Source of the DNA: Proteles cristata cristata
Lineage: Eukaryota; Chordata; Mammalia; Carnivora; Hyaenidae
Assembly: GCA_017311185.1 (NCBI GenBank)
Contig: JAESUZ010003282.1
Coordinates: 124,001 to 188,000, forward strand
DNA: 64,000 nucleotides
Direction of reading: 5' to 3'
The notes beneath the pieces were generated by a model that was not told the DNA's origin, did not search any database, and worked only from the letters and a program-made list of their open reading frames with translations. Numbering within the stretch: the first letter of the stretch is position 1; every line of letters starts with the position of its first letter. The translations under genes were made by a program, and so were the position numbers. Shown one piece after another: positions 25,401 through 37,060 of the stretch.

Positions 25401-26979
25401 AGGCCAATGCAATTTTTTGATGGTGTTTTAATCAGAACTAAGGAAAGGAAGAAGCCTTATAAGACACCATAGTGAAGTGATTTTCATATTTGCACATCTG
25501 GTTAGGCACATCTCAAGATGTCTTGTTATCTCCCGCATCACCACCAAATCTCAAAGCAAAATAAAACAGAATAAATAAGCAAAGAAGCCCCCCCAAAAGT
25601 ATGCCAACTGGCCTGTTCAGGAGGCTGGGAAATGTTTGTTATAACATCAAACAAAAGGTATCTTTACAATTTCTGGACAATACAATTCCAAAAAGCTTGG
25701 AATATCTACCTTAAGGTCTTTATTTCCTTTGACATAAACTTCTATGGACATAATGCATTATTTCCTATTCCTCCATTCATCTGAGATTTCCTAGCGGCAA
25801 GAGTACGAATACAACTGAGGCATCAAGATAATTTCCTGCTTTAACTAGTTGCAAATTTCTCTTTCAGAATTAAATATATTTTAAGAAGGGAGGAAGAAAA
25901 AGAAAATGAAAAATGACGCTACTTTTAAGTAAAGTTAACTAATCCTCTAAGTATTTTTATCTTGTGCTAATTGGTTATTGAACACTATTTTGCAAACTGT
26001 ATGCATCCTATTATTTTCCATAAGAGCTGAGATTCTGCAGACACTTGATTAGAATTTTTGAGCTTGTAAATATTTTTATCATTTCAAGGTCATGCTAATT
26101 AAATGTGTACCCCACCAAATTTTAATACATTGATGGCCAGCAATACTTGTATTTGTGTTGTCATACTAACTTTTTTTGGCCTTTGCTTGAGGAAAAAGTT
26201 TTTCTGGGATTTCTGAATTTTAAATTTATAAAGCTATAAATTAATAAAATTATAAATGTGTAAAGCTGTAAGTTTATAAAATAAAGTTCCTATTATAAAA
26301 AGATTTGTAAGATTGACTGAAAAGATATATTTTTTAAAAAATCTATTATTACCAGTTGCAACTTGTCTTTGTGGATCAGGATTTTCTTGCTTCTCTGCCA
26401 CCAAATAAAGAAACAAATCGGATGCTAAACCTGTTATTTACAACCTCTAATTTCAAATCTTTATATCAACTAATGGTTTAATTTTTCTCTATAACTCATT
26501 TTAAAGTAAATGTGGTAATTTTAATTCATATAGTAAATTTATATTAATAAAAGGCTAATTCCTTCTATTTTATAAAAGGATTATATATTTACTGGGAAAA
26601 GGATTCTACTTAAAACCACAATCTATATTATATACTATACTAGCTTAGCTTTTAATTTCAGTGCTTGGATATCTGCAAAGCCTTCTGTGTGTTAGGGTGG
26701 AATATTTGAAGAACTATAATTATTCAATGTTACTTATGAGGTTACAATGAAGATATTATGTCTTTATATTGGCATACAAAATCAAATTGAAAAACTATAA
26801 TAATATTTTTCTGTATTATATTTGTAAAAAATACATAACACAATTATTGTCTATTTGGAAATTATACCAAAGGTTGACATTCATTCACTTTAGAAAGCCT
26901 GAAGAAATCATGCTAAATTTGGATGACACAAAATCCAAATTCTTTATTATAAATCCAGATGTAAAGCTTTCTTTTCTTT
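25401..26979. other. Intergenic DNA, nothing recognised
   Basis: Very AT-rich; no gene or named repeat seen. Confidence 0.5.
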
Positions 26980-27185
26980 ATTTTTTTAAGGTTTATTTAT
27001 TTTGAGGGAGAGCGAGTGTCAGGGGGGAGAGGCAAAGAGACAAAGAAGAGAGAGAGTCCCAAGCAGACGTTGCTCTGTGAGCACAGAGCCTGACGTAGGG
27101 CTTGATCTAACAAACCTGTGAGATCATTACCTGGGCCAAAATCAAAGAGTCAGACATTCAACCAACTGAGCCTCTCAGGAGCCCC
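26980..27185 (-). repeat. SINEC, antisense
   Basis: Tail complement, GA-rich middle and diverged head complement CTGAGCCTCTCAGGAGCCCC. Confidence 0.9.
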
Positions 27186-27510
27186 TGAAAAGTTTATTTT
27201 AATTATTTAATTATTTTAATTAAAAGTTATTTAATTAACATTGTTAAGAGTCCTAACAAATAGAGATAAACATATTTCCTGAAATCTCAGGCAGGTAACG
27301 TAATGCGTGAAGTGATCCAGTAAAAGTGTAAGTGATGGGAACCAGGGCAGAGTCCCATGCTTATGTCCTACCTAAAGGGATGGTTGCTATTTAGCATTGG
27401 CCAATCATTGCTACATGGAAATGTGGGACAAGAGTTATCAGAATATGTGATTTTTCAAAATGACACTGAAAAACATAATTTTTTACAACATGAAATCTAT
27501 TTACTTTTAA

Positions 27511-27716
27511 TTTTTTTAATGTTTATTCATTTTTGAGAGAGAGTGTGTGTGTGTGAGCAGGTGAGGGGGAGAGAGACAAGGAGACAGAACCTGAAGTAGG
27601 CTCCAGGCTCTGAGGTGTCAGCATAGAGCTTGACATGGGGCTTGAACCTACTAATCATGAGATCATGATCTGAGCCAAAGACAGATGCTTACAGACTGAG
27701 TCACTCAGGCACCCCC
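27511..27716 (-). repeat. SINEC with perfect 18-bp target-site duplication
   Basis: AAATCTATTTACTTTTAA at 27493-27510 is repeated exactly at 27717-27734, flanking a complete antisense copy. Confidence 0.97.
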
Positions 27717-27734
27717 AAATCTATTTACTTTTAA

Positions 27735-29449
27735 ATATTGGCTCACAAATGGAAATGCAGTTCTGGCAAAATAAAACAAGGCAGTCAGTCTGTAACCTTT
27801 CAACTATATAAATCAAGCTCAATTATTTCAAATTTCAAAGTTAATTTTGCATGAATCACAGGGACACATGTAAGTTTATATTACCAAAAAATACATTAAC
27901 TATTTAAAATCATGTGTTCAGGCTGACACATAAAATGTAAAAAGCCACTTAAACCTTTAAATATTCTTTAAAAATACACATTTCAGTACATTCTATTCTT
28001 CTACCCTTGGCTACCAGTAATACATTAAAAATCTATAAGGGAATATTCTCCTCAAAAGTAAGAGATTTAAACTTAATTTAATTAGTTAAGTCCTTAGAAA
28101 ATAAAGAGGCATTTTCTTGACTTTTTAATCATATCTCATAGTGTTTTCAAATTACTCTTACAGAAAGTCAGAACCATAAGGATTCTTAAAAATAATTTAA
28201 TAAAATCCTTTATATTTTGGATGAATGAGATCCAGAAAGGGGAAGAGCTTGTCCAGTTTTACCGATTGTTAACAGCAGAACTAAAAATCCTTTCAAAGAG
28301 CATAAAGTTAGGAAGTAACATTTAATGTTCCAAATTGAGAATGTGAATACACTGAAGTACAGAGAGCATGTGAAGAAACAGCACATGCGGTAAATTAAAA
28401 TATGACTGGTGTAGATGAACAAATATCTGGGTCAATTTTACTAGGAGGTCTAACTAAGTAAGCTGTCTTATTTCTAGTAGACATTCACCAATACCTTTGT
28501 GGTTGGTAAAAAAAAGTTTCCAAGTTGTTAACTTAGGAAAGAATTCTGGATGGGTGCCATTTGTGAGCATCTGGGGGAATTTCAAAAAGGTTTGTGGTAA
28601 TGGACAGAGCTGGTGTCCTGACCTTCAGTGGTAATTAAACTTAGTATCTGTCATTTATCTCTGTTTTGCAAATAAGCTGGAAATTCAGAGATTTCTCATT
28701 GACAGAAAAATAGGAATTCAGTGGGCAGTTCAATATATAAAAGATTTTAGAATCTGTAAAAGATGAGAACTCTGCTTCTAACTGTCAGAAGAGCTGACAG
28801 GATTCAGACAGATTCCAGCAGGGAATGATGGCATTTTCTATCAGAACCACAAGAGCTGCTTCAGAGACCAGGACTGGATATTAATGTAGCCAGTATGAAT
28901 TTGCTCCACATACTAAGTAGCATATTTCCTTTGTCCTAAAACCAAATTTTACATATAGAGTTGTAAAAAATTATATTTGTTGTATTTAATGGAAAGAGCT
29001 ATTTTCCTTCCTAGGAATATCTAAGGATCTGGAAGGCATATAGTTGCTACCTGTCCAGAAGCTGAGGGGATGGGAATGTGGGCTGGTCTTTATGTTCTGG
29101 CAATCATTGTCTCCTTATGTTCCATGATGATGTTATTGCAGTTCATCTTCTGCTGTATGCTGGAAACTGATCCCCTGACAGTCTCAATAAGCTTGCCACG
29201 GTTACATCACCCGTTGACTTCAGGCTCGGCTGCCGAGACCTATAGTGCTGCCCTGTAGGCTGCAATGCTGAATGGTTAGTCTTTCACAGCATCACTTAGT
29301 CATTCTCCATTAAGGGGTCTGCATGCAAGAGAACTCTGTCATTTTATAACTCTCTCTGAATCTCAGATAGAGTCACTTTTCCCTTATCAACTCTCAATAC
29401 CAACATTTCTCTCCTTCTTCTGAATGAGACTCTCTTGCCTTAAAAATTT
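27735..29449. other. Intergenic DNA with one MIR-like patch
   Basis: Mostly unclassified AT-rich sequence. About 28195-28290 (GAGATCCAGAAAGGGGAAGA and the following bases) resembles an antisense MIR. Confidence 0.5.
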
Positions 29450-29459
29450 TTGGGTGTTC

Positions 29460-29672
29460 TGGGGTGCATGGCTCACCCTGTCAGTTGAGCATCAGACTTT
29501 GCTTAGGTCAAGATCCTGCAACTCATGAGTTCAAGCCCCACGTCGGGCTCTCTGTCAGCATGGAGTCTGCTTCAGAACCTCTGAAAGAAACCCCCTTTCT
29601 CTCTGCCCCTCCCAAACTTGTGCTCCCTCTCTCTCTCTCTCAAAAATAAGAAAATAATAAAAGAAAAACTTC
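29460..29672 (+). repeat. SINEC with 10-bp target-site duplication
   Basis: Sense copy with a diverged head. TTGGGTGTTC at 29450-29459 recurs at 29673-29682. Confidence 0.94.
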
Positions 29673-29682
29673 TTGGGTGTTC

Positions 29683-30890
29683 CTTTTCCAGTTACCTAAC
29701 AAAACAATTGTATTAGGAAGCTGAAACACAGAAATCTTTACATCACCCCACTTAAGGCTGAAACTTCAGATTCAGAATACTAAACCTTGGCTATCTTTTG
29801 ATAGGAAAAAAAAATCTCTCTCATCTTTTGAGTATCCTATGTTCCAAGGTGATACAAAGCAGATAATAGCCCAATAAACTCCTAACACACAAATTCAGAT
29901 AAAGGAACTCAGTTTCATTTAGGATAGAACTAACTTTAAAGCTGGTCAGTAAAAATGCTTCAGACAAACACATGTGATGATTGGGTCAAGGGTGGGGTGT
30001 AAGGTTGTGTTAATAAGATAATCAATTGCAGTCTCTGAAATTAGGGAAATATGGAGCCACATCTTGGCTCAAAGGTTTGGTTGAAACATAAAAATTATAG
30101 CTTGGGACTGTATGGGTGAAGGGGCAGAGAGCAAGAAATAAACTTCAATATTAAAATGAAATATTTACTACCACCTAGCTGTGGGGATATCTCAAATCTA
30201 TCTCCAGCTAACAACACCTGGATAAACATGCCACCATGGCATATTTGAAGTAAGAAAAAGGGGAGCAAGCCTTGTTGTTTCATAAACATATACTAGCTAA
30301 GCCAATTTATGGATAAAATTCAGTTGTCAGGAAACAGGGAACACATGAAACTTTTATTTTTCTTAAGTTTCCTACAAGTTCTATTAGAAAAAACTCCAAT
30401 TTTTCCTTAAATTAAGGGGCAAGATGTCTTTTGAGACCAAAGCCTACGCATAAAAGAAATCTGAGTGTTCATGAAGTTGAGCAGGGTGGTAGTACCATTC
30501 ATTTTGGCTTAGCCTTGTAAGAAGAACTAATGGAACAAATAAGTGAAAATGCAAAATGAGGAAGTTAGGAACACTTGAAATATTTATCCCTCAGCACCAC
30601 AGGATTTTCTCTCATGTAGGATAGTAAGACCTCTGTAAAAAGGAGGATGTAGAGTCACTTTGTAGGTTCTGAAATATACTACTGATATGGATATTGATAA
30701 TTCTGTTCAATCTAAAAGAGAATCTTGCCATCTACTTCCTTATGATTATCATCCTTCCCTTTCTTCCTCCTCAGTTACCAATAAACAAAGTTTCCTAAAC
30801 TATAATTAAGAAAGAAAGTGTTGTTAATGTTCAGGTCATTAGGAAGATATAACTATGACCCTCTGGCTTCTCAGGCCTTCCACAATATGT
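29683..30890. other. Intergenic DNA, nothing recognised
   Basis: AT-rich; no gene or repeat I can name. Confidence 0.5.
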
Positions 30891-30894
30891 GATA

Positions 30895-31345
30895 AGACTA
30901 GTTAACATTGTGCTGGGACAACTGGATTTCCACAAGTAAGAGAATGAAGTTGGAAACCTACTTTACCACATATACAAACTTAACTCAATGAATCAGTAAC
31001 ATAAATATAAGACATAAGATGATAAAACTCTTAGAAGACATAGGAGAAATTGTCATGCCTTTAAATTTTGCAACTGATTCTCACATATGACTCCATAAGC
31101 AGAAGCAAGAAAATAAAATATAGGTAATAGGATTTCATCAAAATTGAAAACTTTTGCATATCAAAGGACAGTATTAAGAAACTGAAAAGACAATTTACAA
31201 AATGAGAAAGAATATTTGTAAATCATATATCTGGTAAGGGACTAATATGCAGACTATATAAAGAACACCTACAACTCAACAACAAAAATAAAAATATGCA
31301 AAAGACTTGAATAGGCATTTTTTTCAAAGATTATAAAGGCTATAC
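30895..31345 (+). repeat. Old LINE-1 ORF2 3' part, sense
   Basis: GTGCTGGGACAACTGGATTT, then text on 'GGACAGTATTAAG...' and GACTAATATGCAGACTATAT follows L1 ORF2 order, with many indels. Confidence 0.8.
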
Positions 31346-31554
31346 CCATGAAATGGATAGTTTCTAAAAGGAAATGTAATATACTTTTTCTTAAATAGTA
31401 TTTTGTTAGAAATTAAAAGCTAAACAGAAGCATTGTGTGTGGGGAGTTTGTGTGTACAGTATTCTTTGTTCTATCATTGTGAATATCCACATAAATATGA
31501 TAAATATGCTCTCATTCAGCCTATAGGCTATATACTTTTTGTTCAATAAACACA

Positions 31555-31880
31555 TGCTTATTATATTTTGAGTACAATGTTTCTGAGGTTCATGCACATT
31601 GTAGCATGTGTAAGTAGTTCATTTCTCTTTATGCTTTAAGTAATGTTCCATTGTGGTATGGTATACAGTATATGTTACATGACTACACCACATTTTCCTA
31701 TCCCTTCATTAGTTGAAGATTTGGGTTGCTTCTACTTTTTGGCTATTGTGAATAATGCTCCTATTAGAACTTGTGTAAAGGTATTTGTTTAAAACCTGTT
31801 TTCTTTTTGATTGAGGACATATCTAGGAGTGGAATATCTGGGTCATATGAGAATTCTATGTTTAATTTTTTGAGAAACAA
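31555..31880 (-). repeat. Old LINE-1 fragment, antisense
   Basis: TTTGGCTATTGTGAATAATG and AGGAGTGGAATATCTGGGTC are landmarks of antisense L1 ORF2 C-terminal sequence. Confidence 0.8.
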
Positions 31881-31959
31881 CACAACAGGGTGGCTAAAAT
31901 TCACAGTGTAGCACAGTATTGAGTGAAATATGAAAGTTCTTCCTGGGTCTTCATTTGAA

Positions 31960-32540
31960 TACTAATCAGCAGATGCACTGGAGTATACTACCTAAGGAAA
32001 CTCGGTAACAGTGCCTGGTGCTCACACAGAGCTAGGACTAGTTCCTTCTACCTTGAATGAAAACCTCCTAATTCACTGTTCCTCGACTAGAGTATTAAGA
32101 GGGTTTTGCCTCAGTTTTGAGATAAGATTAGCCCTAGATTAGGTGGCGATTTGGCCCCACCTCATAAAGCAAGACTAAAATATTGGACCATTTCCAACAA
32201 CCACAGTCAAGGACAAAGCACAAGAATATTTGTAGAAACACAAAAATACCCAGCATACAACAAGGTACAATTAATAATGCTTGACATCTCACAAAAATTA
32301 CCAGGCACACAGAAAATCTGGAGAGTATGCTTATATTGAAGAGAAAAAATAATCATATCAGAAATGACACATACTACAATCAATAAACAAAGATATTAAA
32401 ATAACAATTGTAACTGTCTTTCATATGTTCCAGAATCTATAGGATTTATTCAATATATTAAGTGGATATTTGGAAAATATTTAAAAAAAACTAAATTTCT
32501 AGAGATTAAAACTATAATGTCTGAAATGGGAAGACTACTA
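31960..32540 (+). repeat. Old LINE-1 5' part (5'UTR/ORF1 side), sense
   Basis: TTTTGCCTCAGTTTTGAGAT, GGCGATTTGGCCCCACCTCA and AACACAAAAATACCCAGCAT follow the 5' region of older L1M elements; it ends near ACTATAATGTCTGAAATGGG. Confidence 0.65.
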
Positions 32541-32544
32541 AAAT

Positions 32545-33715
32545 CTTACTTGATCCATCCATATATGTGGAAAATTCTACAATGTAGTGACCTGAAGGCT
32601 GACTTGAACCACCAAAATGGAGAGTCTTGGCCCCTCAATCAAATTCTGGACCTGAGTCAATTTACAAATCTAAGAAGGGAAACTTGAGAAAGGACCCTAC
32701 TATGTTATACAGCTTTTTTATTAAAAAATTTTTATATTGTTCTCATGGAATTCAGCTGACTTGATAGGACTGTGGATTGCCCTTTTGAAAACTCAATCAT
32801 GGTATCAGATAGGTGGCAATACCTTGTGAGACTGGGGCAATGTCCCCTAGGCTGTGGTCCATGCTCTAAATCAGACTTAACATACGGTGCTCTTTCTCCC
32901 AAAACCAGGATTTATAGAATCCTTATGTTGTAAATCCAAGGACTGGAAATGGGAGTGGTTCCTATCTCTATCTCCCTTGGTCTACAGATCTTACTTCCAA
33001 AGCAAAGAATGCATCCACGAGACAACACAATAAAGGTTCCATTGAACTAGAAATTGAGGCTGCCATCTTAGCCACTTTGGGCTCCTCGAGCCTCTGAATC
33101 TACAGGATGAGAAAGGAGTTACTGTACTGGCTGTGGTGATTGATCCTGGCTATCATGGAAAATTGGGTGCCATTATACAATGAGGGTAAAGAGGATTTTT
33201 CTGAAATAGAGAATCCCCTAAGGGATACCCATAGGGCTTCTCTTTCAATTCTCATGTCCTTTGATTAAAGTCAGTGGAAAACTACAACAATTCAATTCAG
33301 GTAGGATTTCTAATAGCCCAGATCCTTCAGGAATTAAGATTTGGGTCATTCCACTTGGCAAAGACCCAAAACCAGGTGAGGTGCTTGCTGAGGGCAAATG
33401 GAATATTGAAAGGGCAGTGGGAGAAGGAAATAAAAGTTATGGAAGAAAAGAAATACTAGCTGTGATGATGTGACCATTTGCAGAAATGAAGACTATAATC
33501 ATTACAAGCATTTATTTTGATGTAAATGTTTATATTACGTATACGTATTAATTAAATACTTTTATTACCTCTCTCACCCTCTTATTGTATAACATAAGAT
33601 GTGTTAATAACAGTTACTATTATATATCCATATTTAATTTACAGGATATCTCAGGAGGAGTGGAAACATCACCCTAAGATTTTGATTAAAAACAATTTTT
33701 TAAATGTTTATTTTT

Positions 33716-33757
<42 letters not shown>

Positions 33758-34290
33758 GCATGAGCAAGGGAGGGGCAGAGAGAGAGGGAGACACAGAATG
33801 AAGCAGGTTCCAGGCTGTCAGCACAGAGCCTGACGCCGGCCTCAAACCTACGAACTACGAGATCATGACCTGAGCTGACGTTTGACAGTTAAACTTACTG
33901 AGCCACTCAGTCACCCCTGAAGATTTTGTATCCTCTCCTAAGGAAAGGGTTAGATGGATAGCATGTTTTTTGTCTTACAGGGGATAGTTCATGCTGCTAT
34001 ATCATTATGTTCAATATGCTATGATTTTGATAGTGTATTTATTTGGTGATTGAAAATGGTTTAAGAAGCTGTGTATGGTGTCAAGGTGAAAACGAGTGAG
34101 CTGTGATGGCTTTGTTATATGTCAGCTTAGGTTGAACTACCCTGCTCAGAATTCCTTGTCTAGTATGTTTCTAGTTAGGGTTGTCTACAAGGAACATTCT
34201 TTTGTGAGAGTTGGAGGACAGAGAGGAAGCAGAAGCCACTTTGCAGCATATACACAACTTCTCCTAGCTATTCAATAAAGCAATAGTCTA
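32545..34290 (+). mobile_element. ERV-L-like endogenous retrovirus remnant: pol end with dUTPase-like segment and 3' LTR
   Basis: Decayed internal sequence on the + strand. Around 33125-33450 the translation, with frame changes, has the spacing of a retroviral dUTPase end (a V-I-D-P-x-Y-x-G element near 33145, then a Gly/Pro-rich tail with the DPSGIK and KDPKP elements). A SINE (33685-33919) breaks it. About 34095-34280 looks like the 3' LTR: it starts TGTGATGGCTT and has an AATAAA signal near 34275. Stops, frameshifts and the SINE make it non-functional. The family assignment is from general resemblance only. Confidence 0.55.
33685..33919 (-). repeat. SINEC inside the ERV remnant
   Basis: Complete antisense copy with a long GA/GACA run. 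AAGATTTTG at 33676-33684 recurs at 33920-33928. Confidence 0.95.
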
Positions 34291-34565
34291 GGACTTGATG
34301 TGAATGGATTTTGGAGATGTAATTAAAGTTTCAATTTTGTTAACCAAAAGGCAGATTACCATAGGTGGGCCTCATTTAATCAGGTGGTAGCTATCAAAAC
34401 AACTAGGTCTCTGAAAATTAGAGAATTAAAGCAGTTGGGCTTGCAGTTTCTCTCCCTCCCCCCTGTATTTTTCCTTCCTGAGTGACTATCTGTGGACTTT
34501 GGACTTGTTTAGTCAGAGATCATAACTGTATGAGCCAATTCCCTTAGCATCCCTATCCCTATCAC

Positions 34566-34609
<44 letters not shown>

Positions 34610-34680
34610 AAATAAAAATTTTTAAAATATATATCCTACAGATCTGCTTCTCTGGTTGAAGCTTGACTAATATAGAATTA
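34291..34680 (+). repeat. Ancient LTR-like repeat containing a TG microsatellite
   Basis: GGAGATGTAATTAAAGTTTC, AGATTACCATAGGTGGGCCT, CTGTGGACTTTGGACTTGTT and TTCTCTGGTTGAAGCTTGAC come in the order of a common mammalian LTR-type repeat whose name I cannot fix. The TG repeat (34567-34606) sits where related copies often carry TA/CA runs. Confidence 0.5.
34567..34606. repeat. TG dinucleotide microsatellite
   Basis: About 20 uninterrupted TG units. Confidence 0.98.
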
Positions 34681-34689
34681 AAAGAGATA

Positions 34690-36800
34690 TAAGTAACATA
34701 TGAACTAGTTGTAACATATTTATTGGGTGGAGATTTAAACAAAATGTATAAAACGGTATAAGACCATTGAAAAAATTTAAACACAGACCAGCTGCTTGAT
34801 AGTATTGAGTTTTTGCCAATTATTTTCAATAAAACAGCGATATTTTGGATATTTTTAAAGGCTATATTTTCAGACTAAAAATGTAATCATAGAATTTACT
34901 TCAAAATTACCCTGAGAAAGAGGTGAAATAAAACAAGACTGAACAGGAGTTTACAGTTTTGAAGGTGGGTATACAGTACATGGGATCCATTATACTATGT
35001 CATCTCCTTTTGAATAATTATGAGTTTCCATTATAAGAATGGAAGTTTAAGAAAAAAAGCATTTTTCTTAAAGCCCACAATTTGACCTTGAGAAGAAAAG
35101 GGTAAGTAAAGGCACATTATACATTTACTAATTTTTCTACCCTCACAACAGACATTAGATAGAACTGGTATACCAGCCTCTTCTCTCTCTCTCTCTCTCT
35201 CTCATACACACACACACGCACGCCTCTTCTTTCTACACCATATGTACATAAACATGCATATGTAAAATGTAGGCTTTTTAATAAGTTCTATGCATTCTCA
35301 ATTACATGAAATAAACATGGGTAAAATAATTTAGAATTACATGAAGTCAGTTAGACACTTCTGATCTACCACAGAAATGCTTACAGAGAAAAACCAAAAG
35401 ATTAAATAGCAAGGCAGAATTTGGCAAGGTAGAGTATGGTAATGAATATTTTTTAAATATACAAGGAAATCAATTTCTTCTTATACTTATAAACACATGA
35501 AACATTATTATAAGACATATGGAACTTTTTATTACTTGACCTATAATAAACAGTGGAAATAGAAAACAGCATTAGAAAGAAGCCTTAACCAGAGACTTTC
35601 AAAGCTTGTCTGGAAGTCAAGAAGGACTAAGACTTATTTGTGTAGTAGGAAATAAACATAGAGAAAATCTGAACAATCCATAATGTAAGCAATTTCCTGA
35701 GGCTGTTTGTGGGTCCAATGGTTTATCATCTGAAGATGTATTTCATTATATTTATAATGTCTCATTTATTATTTCTTCAATTCACTTCATCTTGCTATAT
35801 ACAGTACTATCTAATAAGAATTGTCCCATCAAAATGATTGCGTCGATGTTAAAATGTGAAAAAGTAAAATTTAAATTCTATCCTACTACTTTCCACCTTT
35901 GTTCCTGATTGCTGGTCTTAGCTATAGCTAAGAAAACTCTAGTAGGGAATTAAAACATTATGAAGAGTAGAGAATATAGCAACATACCAATTTATTATAC
36001 TACAATGCAATCTACGAGTGAACTATGATAAACATTTCTATTATACTTGAGGAAATTGACATATAAAAGAATCTGATGAGTAAAAAAGACTTTATGGTTT
36101 ATAATTAGCAGGCTAAAACAAAAAGTCAAAGCTCTTGAGTATTATGAAGGTGACCATATAATTTACTGTTCAAACTGGGACAATTTTGAAGGCATTGATA
36201 ATTGCTCTGGGGTCTATGGCCTAAGACAGGACCAGAGCAAATGAAGACTCCAGATCACTCTAGTCATTATCAGAATAAAACATGTGTAGATGAAAATATT
36301 TTATAGATGTAACAGATAAATAATTTCAACTTAGCTGATAGACGAATATTAGTTAACGATGGCTTCCTTAATCTACTTTTGAAGTTCTTGTTTTTCTTAA
36401 TTTTTTCTCTACGTTTATCACTCTATTCTCTTTATCATTTGCTGTTTCTACCCTAGCAATTTTTCATATCCAAATGGCTTAAAAGATGAAATGGACACAT
36501 TTTGAATTGTGGTCCTAGTAAAATATCTTTATAGGTTTCAATGAATGATTGCTTTTAAAATGCAAAAATGTAGAGAATAATAAATCAAATATATTCTTTA
36601 CAGTACCAAATTGTTTTCCTTGGTATATTATTTTCCATGTGTCTAAAGCACATCTTCAAAATGAGTATTATTAACAGATTTAAAAATACACATTATGCAG
36701 AGTATGTACTTTGATGCTGACAATTTTCCTTGTAAGATTCTATGAATGGTCATAAACATACTGAGATAGAAATTTGCTTTTAGAAATGTAAAAAACATCT
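34690..36800. other. Intergenic DNA, mainly unclassified
   Basis: Only a CT/CA compound microsatellite (35182-35222) is evident. Confidence 0.55.
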
Positions 36801-36804
36801 ACCG

Positions 36805-36912
36805 ACTCTCCCATTTTATAAATTAAGAAACTGAATATCAGAGCAGGGAAATGAGTTACTTTAGGCCACAAAGTTAATAGGTAGAAGAGTCAGAACCAGA
36901 TTATCAGTTCAA
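36805..36912 (-). repeat. MIR, antisense
   Basis: CCCATTTTATAAATTAAGAA, then GAGTTACTTTAGGCCACAAA and GAGTCAGAACCAGATTATCA match the reverse MIR core in order. Confidence 0.7.
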
Positions 36913-36917
36913 CGTTC

Positions 36918-37060
36918 CTTTTTAAAACTTTTTATTTTGAAATAATTTAAAGAGTTGCAAAGATAAAAATTTCCCTATACCCCTCATGCAGCTTCTCCTA
37001 ACATTTACCTTTACAAAACCATGTACCAATTATCATCAGGTTCTTTTTATTGCACTGAGT
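36918..37060 (-). repeat. LINE-1 3'UTR fragment, antisense
   Basis: AAACTTTTTATTTTGAAATA, CCCTATACCCCTCATGCAGC and CCTAACATTTACCTTTACAA match old L1 3'UTR order. Confidence 0.65.

Noticed and set aside
33261..33473. 70-codon open frame
   Set aside because: Part of the decayed ERV remnant; surrounding frames are broken and no intact gene exists.
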